DNA from: an uncultured bacterium
GTDB taxonomy: Bacteria; Cyanobacteriota; Vampirovibrionia; Gastranaerophilales; Gastranaerophilaceae
Assembly: GCA_949298985.1 (NCBI GenBank)
Contig: CASFYV010000026.1
Span: 186,001 to 250,000, forward strand
Direction of reading: 5' to 3'
DNA: 64,000 nt
Shown: positions 7,037 through 15,814 of the stretch, piece after piece
Layout: each line of letters begins with the position of its first letter
Numbering within the stretch: the stretch's first letter is position 1
Made by a program: the position numbers and the translations under genes
Notes under the pieces: generated by a model
What the model was told of the DNA's origin: nothing
Seen by the model: only the letters and a program-made list of their open reading frames with translations
Database searches by the model: none

Positions 7037-10000
7037 CTAAACATTTGAATTAATTATTCTATCAATACAAGCCTTAGGAGAATATAACCATTCTCGTCTT
7101 GAAATTCTTGAAACTTTTAAACCTGAACGTTCAATTATTGCTTGCTTTTTCATATTTGAAACCTTAGCGGAAGTTTTATCTTCAACACCATCACATTCGA
7201 TTACAAACTTATTGTCCACAAGTAAATCTACGCTCAATCCTGCTATATCGACTCCACAAACAACATCATGTCCTAAATCTCTAAAAGCTTGAGCAACTTC
7301 TTTTTCAAAGAAATTTTTATAAACATTTTCATCAAAGTCATCAGAATTTCTTAATGCATACCTATTTTCATACTCTTCTACAAAACCTAAATAACTTCTT
7401 AAAATACCTTCCGGTAATTCTCTAGGATTTTTTGAGATAAAATTAATCATTTGATATCTTGCTCTTGTAATTGCAACGTTAAATAAATTAGGTTTTTGTA
7501 AGAATATTAAACTTTGAGGGAAACTATTATTTGCATAAGCCCAAGAAGCCAAAATAATATCTCTTTCATCACCCTGAAAAGTATGAGCTGTTCCAATTTC
7601 AATTTGATGTTTTTCCATCATATGTTCAGATAAAACTTTTGAAACAGAAATCTTAAGTTGCTCTACTTGAGCTCTAAACGGAGAAATTATACCGATAGAA
7701 ACAGGTTTTTCTGGATTCTTTCTTTCATCCTCAACAACTATTTCATGCAATCTTTTTACAAGAGCTTCAATTTCAGGAAGATTTCTTGTAGCATCAAAAT
7801 CAACTTTTCCATCAGGCACGACAACAGTTTCTAAAACTTTCTTAGTATTATCATTCCTTCTCATCACTCTTATTCTTCCACCATAGAATTCTTTATTAGA
7901 ATAATTAATAATAGGAGGTAAACTTCTAAAATGTTCATCCAATAAAACTGGATGCATAGAATAATAATTTGCTAAATCAAACATAGAGTTTGTTCTAAAT
8001 CTCCACATGAGCTGATATCTGTCATTGATACCATATTGAGAAAGAAACGATTGTTCTTTAGCTTTTTCCAAAAATGATAAATGAGGTAACTGTTTATCAT
8101 CTCCAACAACTACAGCTTTCTTTGCTCTGTATAAAATTGGAAAACAGCTTGCAATATCACATTGAGAAGCTTCATCTATAATTACAACATCAAAAAGCCC
8201 TGGTTTCATAGGAAGAGAACCTGAAACCGCATAAGTTGTAACACACCAACAAGGAAAAGCTTCTAATAAAGGTTTGAAGTCTTCTGTTTCAAGAAGCCTG
8301 TTTTGAAGATTTTTCTTTCTTTCTACTAAAGATTTTGAATGAACAAAGAGTCTTTGACGCTTAATAGGATCTTGCATAAGTCCTTTTAAAGCAGATCTTC
8401 TTTTTGTTTTCAAAATATCAATAGCAAGACGCTTTTGTTTCTTTTTCATATTTCTTATCTGTTCAGAAAAAACATGAATATTTCCAATTGTCTGAATTTC
8501 AGTTTCAATTTTTCTAGCCTTACAAATTAATTTTGCATATTCTAGTTCATTTTTTAATATTGCTAAATTTTCATTATTAACATCAAAACTATTTATTTTT
8601 AGAGCTTTTTTAAGATTTCCAATAGCAGAAATATTTTTTAATCCTGCAAAAAAGCCGGATTTTTCAAGATTACTACTCAATAATTTAATAGAATTCTCAA
8701 CTAAATTTATTTCATCTTCTTTTAAAACATTTTTAATAAATTTAGGATTCAGATGCATTGGCTCTTCTAACTTAATCTGTTCATTAACCCCAGTCCAACT
8801 TTCTTCTAATTTTATAATCTTTTCAGATTTTTTCTCTAAATCAGAAATAGCTTTTAAAAGCTCTTCCATATCAGAAACATCACAAAGAATAGAATTTTCT
8901 ACACCTTCATCCAAATCAACTTTATTAGCTAACAAATCCTGAAGCTGCATACTCAATTCTCTTTGATAATTTAACCTACCAGCTCTCAAAGCTAAAAACG
9001 GAGCACCTAAATCATTTAATCTTTCCGCAATAACATCAACCGCTTTATCCATTCTTGAAGCAACAAGTACCGTTTTACCATTTGCTATTAAATGTGCTGC
9101 AAGATTCACTATTGTTTGAGATTTTCCTGTTCCAGGAGGACCGAAAACTGATACTAATTTTGAATTTTCTACATTTTTTATAACATTCAACTGAGCATCT
9201 GATAAAGACAATGGAGTTACAGGAAAAAAGTCAGCCAAAGTCTTCTGTTGAGTATCTGTTGGTTTAGATTGAGTATACTCTTCATTAATCAAATTAAGAA
9301 CAGTTTCTCTATATACTCCGCTCGGTTTTTCTGCTATTTGAGTTAACTCATGTAAAACTCCTGCAGTTACAGAGGGGCGCTTTGTTAAAATAATTGCACA
9401 CTGATTAGTTAAACTGATTTTATCAAGTTTTATCTGTACCTTCTTAGCATTTTCCTCTTCTTCTATTATTTCATCTATATTTTCAGAAGTAATTTTATTA
9501 CCTTCACTATAAAAATCTTTTTCTATATTATCTTCTCTTACAATATTGTCTGCACTTAAAGAAACATCAATATCAGGCACAATAGATTTAAGGGTTGTTA
9601 AAAATATATCTAATTTTTCTTGCGTAATTGGAACAGTAGGAACAACATCAAGCAATCCTTCTAACAATTGTTCTGTTTCATCTTCATCATCACTTTTTTT
9701 CATTAAAGCAGTTAAAGCGCCAGTATTCAACGAAATAAATTCATCCGTTAACATGCAATTTATATTCACTCCGTTACGTTCTAAACGACAAGGAGAATAC
9801 AAAAGAGGAGTTAAAAATTCATTTTTTTTACCTGATTTATTTTTACCAACAAGGAAAATGTACCCATAAATCAAATACTTATCCTTTTGACTTGTCTCAG
9901 ATTGAATCATAAGTTCAGTAAGCTTAGGATCTGACCCTTCAAGACGTAAATATTCAAGCCCTTGAGTAAACAAAATATCTTCTTCATTTAGAAAAATCCA

Positions 10001-10144
10001 TTTATTATCCTTATCAGCCTTCAAATTTCTAAAAGTAGAACTTTTTACTTCCTCCCTTACACAATCGTGTAAATATTGACTTAATTTTTTTATAAAACTA
10101 TTGTTAAATGCTGAATTAATTGCTCTTGTTGCTTCTTGTAACAT
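7037..10144 (-). CDS. SF1 DNA/RNA helicase (Upf1/DNA2-like) with C-terminal nuclease-like domain
   Basis: A 1035-residue protein. The helicase core has Walker A GPPGTGKSQT near 331-340, ASRMDKAVDVIAERL after it, Walker B/motif II VVIIDEASQCDIAS near 656, motif III GDDKQLPH, and motif V/VI GTAHTFQGDERDIILASW and NVAITRARYQM. A long helical insertion separates motifs Ia and II. The C-terminal about 100 residues (FVIECDGVEDKT preceded by VDLLVDN, then RISRREWLYSP) look like the DUF559/Vsr-type PD-(D/E)xK endonuclease found at the end of many such helicases. Large fusions of this kind are often in defence islands, and the neighbours here support that. Its action is not established. Confidence 0.85.
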   Translation of the reverse strand: MLQEATRAINSAFNNSFIKKLSQYLHDCVREEVKSSTFRNLKADKDNKWIFLNEEDILFTQGLEYLRLEGSDPKLTELMIQSETSQKDKYLIYGYIFLVGKNKSGKKNEFLTPLLYSPCRLERNGVNINCMLTDEFISLNTGALTALMKKSDDEDETEQLLEGLLDVVPTVPITQEKLDIFLTTLKSIVPDIDVSLSADNIVREDNIEKDFYSEGNKITSENIDEIIEEEENAKKVQIKLDKISLTNQCAIILTKRPSVTAGVLHELTQIAEKPSGVYRETVLNLINEEYTQSKPTDTQQKTLADFFPVTPLSLSDAQLNVIKNVENSKLVSVFGPPGTGKSQTIVNLAAHLIANGKTVLVASRMDKAVDVIAERLNDLGAPFLALRAGRLNYQRELSMQLQDLLANKVDLDEGVENSILCDVSDMEELLKAISDLEKKSEKIIKLEESWTGVNEQIKLEEPMHLNPKFIKNVLKEDEINLVENSIKLLSSNLEKSGFFAGLKNISAIGNLKKALKINSFDVNNENLAILKNELEYAKLICKARKIETEIQTIGNIHVFSEQIRNMKKKQKRLAIDILKTKRRSALKGLMQDPIKRQRLFVHSKSLVERKKNLQNRLLETEDFKPLLEAFPCWCVTTYAVSGSLPMKPGLFDVVIIDEASQCDIASCFPILYRAKKAVVVGDDKQLPHLSFLEKAKEQSFLSQYGINDRYQLMWRFRTNSMFDLANYYSMHPVLLDEHFRSLPPIINYSNKEFYGGRIRVMRRNDNTKKVLETVVVPDGKVDFDATRNLPEIEALVKRLHEIVVEDERKNPEKPVSIGIISPFRAQVEQLKISVSKVLSEHMMEKHQIEIGTAHTFQGDERDIILASWAYANNSFPQSLIFLQKPNLFNVAITRARYQMINFISKNPRELPEGILRSYLGFVEEYENRYALRNSDDFDENVYKNFFEKEVAQAFRDLGHDVVCGVDIAGLSVDLLVDNKFVIECDGVEDKTSAKVSNMKKQAIIERSGLKVSRISRREWLYSPKACIDRIINSNV

Positions 10145-10174
10145 GATTTTCCCCTCTTACGCATATTTTTTTAA

Positions 10175-10183
10175 ATTATACCA
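10175..10183 (-). promoter_or_regulatory. Extended -10 promoter of the helicase-exporter operon
   Basis: On the minus strand, TGGTATAAT occupies 10183-10175, 31 bases before the start at 10144. The leader contains GAGGGG about 6 bases before the ATG. The -35 is weak, as is usual with an extended -10. Confidence 0.6.
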
Positions 10184-10206
10184 CACGTTTTTATAAATAA
10201 AAAATT

Positions 10207-11034
10207 TTATACATCCAAAGTTTCTTCCAAAAACTTTTTCAGATTTACAGGAAAATCTTTAGGAATATTATCCAAAGGATTTTTTATAATATTCAAATCT
10301 TCATCCAATGATTTTGTTGTTATTTTCGTCATAAATTCAGCAAAAATTTCTAATAAAGAAGATTGATTTACCGAATAAGTACCTAAAAAATTATTCAAAT
10401 AAAATTTATCACTTTTCGAAATATTACATTTATCTAATTCTTCTATTTTTTTCAAACCACAAGAACAAGGTTTATGATAAATTTGCTTCATTATTGGGCA
10501 ATTGCCTTCATAACCATATTTTTTATAAATTAAATCTAAATGAATAGAATGAAACCATTCATGCAAAGGAATAGCTAAAAAATGAGAAGAAGATAAAGAT
10601 TTTCTAAAATTCTCATACGTAGTAACTAAATCTTGAAAAATTACAGAATCAAAAAACATCTTTCTTAAAAAAATTGTTCCTGCGACAAAAGGTAACTCAT
10701 TTTTTAAAACCTTCTTAGTATCAACATTACAAAAACCAAATAAATTATTCTGAAATTTTTCAATCCCTTCTTCCTTTTTAAACACTCTTATCATTCTTGG
10801 CTGATAATCTAATGGTAAATGATATTTTCCTGAAATATCATTCAAAACATCACATATTATAGTGATTGAACCTGACAAAGATTTTGAATTTAAAAAATTT
10901 GCATTCGTTCCAAGTTTTCTAAAATCAGCTTCAATTTCAGATACATTTATTTTTTTAAAATCTTTTACTAAATTTCTTGTTAACCCAGATTTAAAAGTTA
11001 AAGAAGTAGATGATAATATTCTATCCATATTCAA
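10207..11034 (-). CDS. Putative zinc metallopeptidase with HEWFH motif, lineage family
   Basis: A 275-residue protein not recognised as a named family. PLHEWFHSIHLD places an HExxH pair at H158, E159 and H162. LLEIFAEF (E229 or E233) downstream could supply a third ligand, as in gluzincins. A cysteine cluster (KPCSCG, 189-193, plus C179 and C203) lies between them. There is no signal peptide. The N-terminal LTFKSG (F14) resembles the motif in several other lineage proteins of this window. It is a single gene on the minus strand between two AT-rich gaps. Peptidase activity is inferred only from the motif. Confidence 0.6.
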   Translation of the reverse strand: MNMDRILSSTSLTFKSGLTRNLVKDFKKINVSEIEADFRKLGTNANFLNSKSLSGSITIICDVLNDISGKYHLPLDYQPRMIRVFKKEEGIEKFQNNLFGFCNVDTKKVLKNELPFVAGTIFLRKMFFDSVIFQDLVTTYENFRKSLSSSHFLAIPLHEWFHSIHLDLIYKKYGYEGNCPIMKQIYHKPCSCGLKKIEELDKCNISKSDKFYLNNFLGTYSVNQSSLLEIFAEFMTKITTKSLDEDLNIIKNPLDNIPKDFPVNLKKFLEETLDV

Positions 11035-11125
11035 ATAAAAACCAAAAAATTTTTTTTTGTCAAAATCTTCTTGTATTTTTTATTTTTAGATGTAAAATAA
11101 TAAAAATTTTAAAAGAAAGGAGTTT

Positions 11126-11413
11126 ATGATGAAAATTCAAAAAATTGAAACTAAAAATCAACCGACAACAACAACTCAAAATTTTGGAGCTATTAAACTA
11201 AGAAAATCTAATTTAAGAATGCCAGAAGCATTAACAAAAGACACTTTAAATTTAAGCAAAAATTTACCCGATAATGCAAAATCAAAAGATCTAAAATATT
11301 TTGGAAATGCAGAAGTAGGTGGCTGCGGTGGAAACAATAATATGGATGATGGCGACGTAGCAAAAGCTTTTCTTATTTGGGGAGCTGCAATTGCCGCAGC
11401 TGCATTATTATAG
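11126..11413 (+). CDS. Small lineage protein with C-terminal hydrophobic tail
   Basis: A 95-residue protein of unknown function. After a basic, threonine-rich N-terminus comes QNFGAIKLRKSN (F20). A glycine- and asparagine-rich patch (VGGCGGNNNMDDGD) is followed by a C-terminal helix AFLIWGAAIAAAALL, long enough to insert in a membrane as a tail anchor. AGAAAGGAG at about 11114-11122 sets the start. It is monocistronic, ended by the hairpin at 11423-11460. Confidence 0.65.
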   Translation: MMKIQKIETKNQPTTTTQNFGAIKLRKSNLRMPEALTKDTLNLSKNLPDNAKSKDLKYFGNAEVGGCGGNNNMDDGDVAKAFLIWGAAIAAAALL

Positions 11414-11422
11414 AGATTTACT

Positions 11423-11460
11423 AAAAAAACGAAATCTTTTTACAAAGATTTCGTTTTTTT
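11423..11460 (+). terminator. Rho-independent terminator
   Basis: AACGAAATCTTT pairs with AAAGATTTCGTT across a TTAC loop, followed by seven T residues. It lies 10 bases after the stop of the 95-residue protein. Confidence 0.9.
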
Positions 11461-11530
11461 AATTCAATTGTAGGAGTTATAACTCAACTTAATATGATAT
11501 TCTTATGTATTATATAATTTGAGGTATAAT

Positions 11531-11932
11531 ATGAAAAAAGTATTATTAACATTTATCCTAGCGCTAAGTTCAATTACTTATGCTGCAGAAGTAACTCAAC
11601 AAAATGTACAACAACCCTTAACTGTACCACAAAACATTATTTTCGAAGATTGCACTAAATTATTTGCAACAAACAAAGAAAAATTATTTTATCTAACACT
11701 AGCATCATTATCAGCAAATAGATTTTTGATTGATGAAGTTCAAACAACTAACGGTTATGTAATCTTTACTGTTAATAAAAATCAATATATTGCAACAATT
11801 GCAGGTGTTGATAATGCAAATTCTATTTTAAAAATCACTCCTTGTAATAATGTATATAATTTCCCACCGGGAATTTTAGTAAACACTTTTAAATACATCG
11901 ACTTAAATATAAACACAGAACTAAAAAGCTAA
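11531..11932 (+). CDS. Small secreted protein, unknown function
   Basis: A 133-residue protein with a clear Sec signal peptide (MKKVLLTFILALSSITYA, cleavage likely before AE at about 18). The mature part has no recognised domain; it contains one cysteine in FEDCTKLF and another in ITPCNN. The middle (ANRFLIDEVQTTNGYVIFTVN) suggests a small beta-rich fold. The ATG at 11531 is chosen because GAGG lies 6 bases upstream at 11521-11524. The next secreted protein follows 8 bases later. Confidence 0.7.
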   Translation: MKKVLLTFILALSSITYAAEVTQQNVQQPLTVPQNIIFEDCTKLFATNKEKLFYLTLASLSANRFLIDEVQTTNGYVIFTVNKNQYIATIAGVDNANSILKITPCNNVYNFPPGILVNTFKYIDLNINTELKS

Positions 11933-11940
11933 AACCAACT

Positions 11941-12432
11941 ATGAAAAGAATATTAATTATATTTGGCATATTTTTGTTAGTGATTGGAAAAATTTTTGCA
12001 GAAGAATTCACACTACAAGCTGGGGTTTCAATTAATGACATTCCAAAAGCTTTTTTTGGAAGCTGGAGAGTTAATGCTAAATTAGAAGATACAAATAGCT
12101 ATACAACATTTAAACCTCAAAGTGTAGATATGTGGAATTTATCAAGAGTTGGAGATAAAGTAACATTATCAAACCCTTTTAGCGGAGCTAATGCCGAAAT
12201 ATCAGTAAAAACAATAGAAGGTAACTTAATTGTTTTTTCTAAAAAAGCACCATATGATAATAAAATTCTTATTGATACTGTGACAATAAGACTTAATGAA
12301 AACTCATTTAGCGGAATTAATGAATTAACATTAGAATCATATTCAATGGTTGATAATCATTTAATGAAAACAGAAAAAGCAAGATATAAAATCTCCGGAG
12401 AAAAAATTTCTGGAGAAAGTATTTTAAAATAA
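11941..12432 (+). CDS. Secreted beta-rich protein, unknown function
   Basis: A 163-residue protein beginning with a Sec signal peptide (MKRILIIFGIFLLVIGKIFA). The mature part starts EEFTLQAGVSINDIPKAFFG and contains GSWRVNAKLEDT, reminiscent of small lipocalin-like or beta-barrel domains that end a strand with SW or FW, but no family is assigned. It forms a two-gene unit with the previous secreted protein, with an 8-base gap. Confidence 0.68.
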   Translation: MKRILIIFGIFLLVIGKIFAEEFTLQAGVSINDIPKAFFGSWRVNAKLEDTNSYTTFKPQSVDMWNLSRVGDKVTLSNPFSGANAEISVKTIEGNLIVFSKKAPYDNKILIDTVTIRLNENSFSGINELTLESYSMVDNHLMKTEKARYKISGEKISGESILK

Positions 12433-12451
12433 AACACTTAAAACAAGCTTC

Positions 12452-12480
12452 TTTACAACTAATCGAAAAAATAGTACAAT
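12452..12480 (+). promoter_or_regulatory. Promoter of the symporter gene
   Basis: TTTACA at 12452-12457 and TACAAT at 12475-12480 are 17 bases apart. They lie 38 bases before the ATG at 12518. Confidence 0.6.
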
Positions 12481-12517
12481 AAACAGGTTAATATAAGTAT
12501 ATGAGAGGAATTGACAT

Positions 12518-13843
12518 ATGAAATTTTACATGCAAGTGTTGATAGCACTTGGACTAGGTTTAAAAAGAAATTGGCATATATTTGTCGGTTTAATTTTAGG
12601 TGTCATCGTAGGTATTTGGTTACATAACGAACCTAACCCTATTATTATGACAACATTGACTTTTATCGGACAATTATTCATAAGATTAATACAAATGATA
12701 GTCATACCATTGGTAATCTCAGCAATAGTTATTGGTATAACAAGTGTTGGAGACAGTAAACAAATCGGTAAACTTGGCACTAAAATGATTTTTTATTACA
12801 GTATAATAACTGTACTAGCAGTAACAATTGGAGCAAGCTTAGCTCTTTTATTTAAACCTGGATTAGGGGCTGCTCATTATATAAACCTAGATATTGCAAC
12901 TAATATCCAAGCTCAAGTAGCAGCAACAATTGAAGAACAACGCGGAAATCTTCTAAACATATTCTTAGGATTTGTCCCTAAAAACCCTCTATCTGCTATA
13001 GCAAGCGGAGATATGGTTCCAATAATAGTATTCGCTTTAATATTTTCTTTAGCTCTTGCTAAAGCCGGTGATATAAACAGACCTTTTGTAAGCTTTTTTG
13101 AATCAATATTTGCAGCAACAATGAAGATTACAGATTGGATTATGTGTTTTGCAGCACCCGGTGTTTTTGCGCTTACTGCTGTTGCAGTATCATCTTTCGG
13201 TGTTGACATATTTATGAGCATCTCTAAATATTTAGGAGTACTCGCACTAGGTTTTGCAATACAATTCTTTGTTGTATATCCTGTATTTTTAAAAATATTT
13301 TCAAAAGTTCCTGTTCTAATGTTATATGCAGCAATAGCAGAAGCTATGATGGTAGCTTTTGGAACAGCAAGCTCATCAGCTACACTACCTTTAACGATAG
13401 CTTGTTGCGAAAAAAGAGGAATTTCACACAAAGTATCTAGTTTTGTTCTTCCTTTAGGAGCAACACTTAATATGGATGGAACAGCTATGTTGCAAACTAT
13501 AGCAGTAATATTCTTAACTCAGGCTTACGGAGTTGAACTAACTCCATTCCTAGTAGTACAAATTGCGGTGTTAGCAATAGTCGCGTCAAGTACTTGTGCA
13601 GGAATTCCTGGAGCTGGTTTAATTACAATAGCATTAGTTCTTAACGGTATGGGACTAAGTCCTGAACAATTAGTTGCAGGATTTGCGTTCTTATTCACTA
13701 TTGAAAGAATAACTGATATGATGAGAACTTTATTGAATGTAACTTCTGACGCTGTTGTTGCAGCCGCAATTGCAGACAACGAAAACGAGATTAATTATGA
13801 TTTATTAAATAACCCAGAAGAATATGGAGATATAATAAACTAA
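12518..13843 (+). CDS. gltP: Dicarboxylate/amino acid:cation symporter (DAACS family)
   Basis: A 441-residue inner-membrane transporter that takes up glutamate, aspartate or C4-dicarboxylates with Na+ or H+. Family signatures in order: the serine-rich hairpin AFGTASSSATLPLT (about 286), LPLGATLNMDGTAML with the NMDGT ion-binding motif (near 314), and GIPGAGLITIALVL (near 367). The eight transmembrane helices and two re-entrant loops of the family fit the hydrophobic pattern. AGAGG upstream supports the ATG at 12518. Substrate cannot be fixed from sequence. The gene is monocistronic with its own promoter and terminator. Confidence 0.9.
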   Translation: MKFYMQVLIALGLGLKRNWHIFVGLILGVIVGIWLHNEPNPIIMTTLTFIGQLFIRLIQMIVIPLVISAIVIGITSVGDSKQIGKLGTKMIFYYSIITVLAVTIGASLALLFKPGLGAAHYINLDIATNIQAQVAATIEEQRGNLLNIFLGFVPKNPLSAIASGDMVPIIVFALIFSLALAKAGDINRPFVSFFESIFAATMKITDWIMCFAAPGVFALTAVAVSSFGVDIFMSISKYLGVLALGFAIQFFVVYPVFLKIFSKVPVLMLYAAIAEAMMVAFGTASSSATLPLTIACCEKRGISHKVSSFVLPLGATLNMDGTAMLQTIAVIFLTQAYGVELTPFLVVQIAVLAIVASSTCAGIPGAGLITIALVLNGMGLSPEQLVAGFAFLFTIERITDMMRTLLNVTSDAVVAAAIADNENEINYDLLNNPEEYGDIIN

Positions 13844-13870
13844 AATATAAATTAATAAACTGTAACAACA

Positions 13871-13900
13871 AAAAGAGGAATTTATAGTTCCTCTTTTTTT
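13871..13900 (+). terminator. Rho-independent terminator of the symporter gene
   Basis: AAAAGAGGAA pairs with TTCCTCTTTT around a 7-base loop, and a T-run follows to 13900. Confidence 0.9.
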
Positions 13901-13933
13901 ATTAGTTGTATAATAAAATTCGGAGGATAGCTT

Positions 13934-14959
13934 ATGAACAAAAATAACATTGATTGGAGTAACCTTGGTTTTGGTTATATAAAAACTGATTACAGATATA
14001 TAGCAAATTATAAAGATGGCAAATGGGACAGCGGAATATTATCCACTGACGAAAATATTGTAATGAATGAGTGTGCTTGTGTATTACAATATGCCCAAAC
14101 TTGTTTTGAAGGAATGAAAGCTTATCGTACAGAAAACGGAAAAGTTGTTTGCTTTAGACCGGATTTAAATGCAAAAAGAATGGCTGATACGTGTAAAAGA
14201 TTAGAAATGCCGGTATTTCCGGAAGACAGATTTGTAGAAGCAGTAGTTGAAACTGTAAAAAGAAATATTGATTATGTTCCACCATATGGATCTGGCGCAA
14301 CACTTTACATTAGACCTTATATGTTTGGAATAAACCCTGTAATGGGGGTTAAACCTGCTAGTGAATATCAATTCCGTGTCTTTACATCTCCGGTCGGACC
14401 TTATTTTAAAGGAGGGGCAAGACCAATAACATTAAGAGTTCCTGATTTTGATAGAGCAGCACCTTTAGGAACCGGACATGTTAAAGCCGGTTTAAATTAC
14501 GCAATGAGCCTTCATGCAATAGTAGATGCTCATAATCAAGGGTATAATGAAAACATGTATTTAGATTCTGCAACAAGAACAAAAGTTGAAGAAACAGGTG
14601 GTGCAAATATTATTTTTGTGACAAAAGATAATAAAGTTATTACACCTAAATCAAATACGATATTACCATCAATCACTAGAAGATCTCTTATGTACGTAGC
14701 AGAACATTATTTGGGTCTAAAAGCAGAAGAAAGAGAAATAAAATTTGAAGAAGTAAAGAATTTTGCAGAATGTGCCTTATGTGGAACTGCTGCAGTACTT
14801 TCTCCTGTAGGAAAGGTTGTAGACCACGGCAAAGAAATCTTATTCCCATCAGGAATGGAAAAAATGGGACCGATAACTCAAAAATTATATGATACTCTAA
14901 CAGGAATTCAAATGGGAAGAATTGAAGCTCCTAAAGGATGGATAAAAGAAATCTGTTAA
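13934..14959 (+). CDS. ilvE: Branched-chain amino acid aminotransferase (long type)
   Basis: A 341-residue fold type IV PLP enzyme that interconverts leucine, isoleucine and valine with their 2-oxoacids. The PLP lysine is in GTGHVKAGLNYA (about 189). The family segments YAQTCFEGMKAYR near 57, TLYIRPYMFG near 125 and KVEETGGANIIFV near 220 are present. CGGAGG at about 13920-13925 precedes the ATG. This is the 340-residue Gram-positive/cyanobacterial-like length class, distinct from the shorter enzyme at 15815. It stands alone between two terminators. Confidence 0.93.
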   Translation: MNKNNIDWSNLGFGYIKTDYRYIANYKDGKWDSGILSTDENIVMNECACVLQYAQTCFEGMKAYRTENGKVVCFRPDLNAKRMADTCKRLEMPVFPEDRFVEAVVETVKRNIDYVPPYGSGATLYIRPYMFGINPVMGVKPASEYQFRVFTSPVGPYFKGGARPITLRVPDFDRAAPLGTGHVKAGLNYAMSLHAIVDAHNQGYNENMYLDSATRTKVEETGGANIIFVTKDNKVITPKSNTILPSITRRSLMYVAEHYLGLKAEEREIKFEEVKNFAECALCGTAAVLSPVGKVVDHGKEILFPSGMEKMGPITQKLYDTLTGIQMGRIEAPKGWIKEIC

Positions 14960-14970
14960 ATAAAAACTAT

Positions 14971-14999
14971 AAAAAGCGGTATTTAAAATACCGCTTTTT
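14971..14999. terminator. Bidirectional terminator
   Basis: AAAAAGCGGTATTT pairs perfectly with AAATACCGCTTTTT. The A- and T-runs on the two sides let it serve both ilvE (plus) and the EF-hand gene (minus). Confidence 0.9.
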
Positions 15000-15001
15000 A
15001 T

Positions 15002-15679
15002 TTATGCATTAGGATTAAAATCTTTTTTAGCTTCACCTAAATTATATGTATTATAAATATTAGAATACAATTTAGCAGCTGCTTCAGCATTACTTCTTTG
15101 TGTATATTTTAATAAAGCATCAAAACCTTTTTTGTTAATAGTACCATCAACATTATTTATATCCGGAGAATCTGATTTACTTAACATATCAGCAGCAATT
15201 ATACTTGAACCATATTCAGCAATATCAATTTTACCATCCTTATTAATATCCAAAGCTTCTGATGTAAAAGTTTCATCCGGAGCGAATTTATTATCTAAAT
15301 CTTTTACACTAAGCTCTTCAACTTGCCCTAATTCTTCATAAGCAGCACCTAAAATGGCTTGCTTATCTATTTGTCCTTTTTGCATCTGTGGCATATAACG
15401 ATATTCAAACTGCAAAGGAGGGAGAGCTCTTAAATATTCATCATTCTCTTTTAAAAATTTATCTAGCTTATCAGCATTATTTTCAGCAGCATTCTGCGAT
15501 AAACTAAAATCCAAAATAGGTGCAGAATTCATATTATCAGCAACAATAGGCTTCTCTAGATATGAAAAATAATTTTCGACTGCATTTCTTCCATACCTAA
15601 CAGACGGATTTGTTACCTTGTTATCATATTTACCTTTACTACCGTCAATATTTGCTACACCATTATTAACTTCAAACAT
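15002..15679 (-). CDS. EF-hand calcium-binding protein, lineage family
   Basis: A 225-residue protein of unknown role with one canonical EF-hand loop, DINKDGKIDIAE at residues 144-155, where D, N, D and E stand in the calcium-coordinating positions. A degenerate second loop (DINNVDGTINKK) starts at about 173. There is no signal peptide or membrane helix. The ATG at 15679 is used because GGAGG lies 7 bases upstream; the ATG at 15700 would put that site inside the coding region. The N-terminal half has no recognised domain. The EF-hand pair resembles dockerin or calerythrin-like domains, but no cohesin is known here. Confidence 0.7.
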   Translation of the reverse strand: MFEVNNGVANIDGSKGKYDNKVTNPSVRYGRNAVENYFSYLEKPIVADNMNSAPILDFSLSQNAAENNADKLDKFLKENDEYLRALPPLQFEYRYMPQMQKGQIDKQAILGAAYEELGQVEELSVKDLDNKFAPDETFTSEALDINKDGKIDIAEYGSSIIAADMLSKSDSPDINNVDGTINKKGFDALLKYTQRSNAEAAAKLYSNIYNTYNLGEAKKDFNPNA

Positions 15680-15814
15680 ATAGAACTTACCTCCACACAT
15701 TTATATAAAAACATTTGAGCTTTAAAAATTGCTTTTTTGTAAAAAAATATTTACAAAATCAATTTTAAAGAATAATTTTGTTATAAAATAAATCTGATGA
15801 GGAGTAATTTTTAA

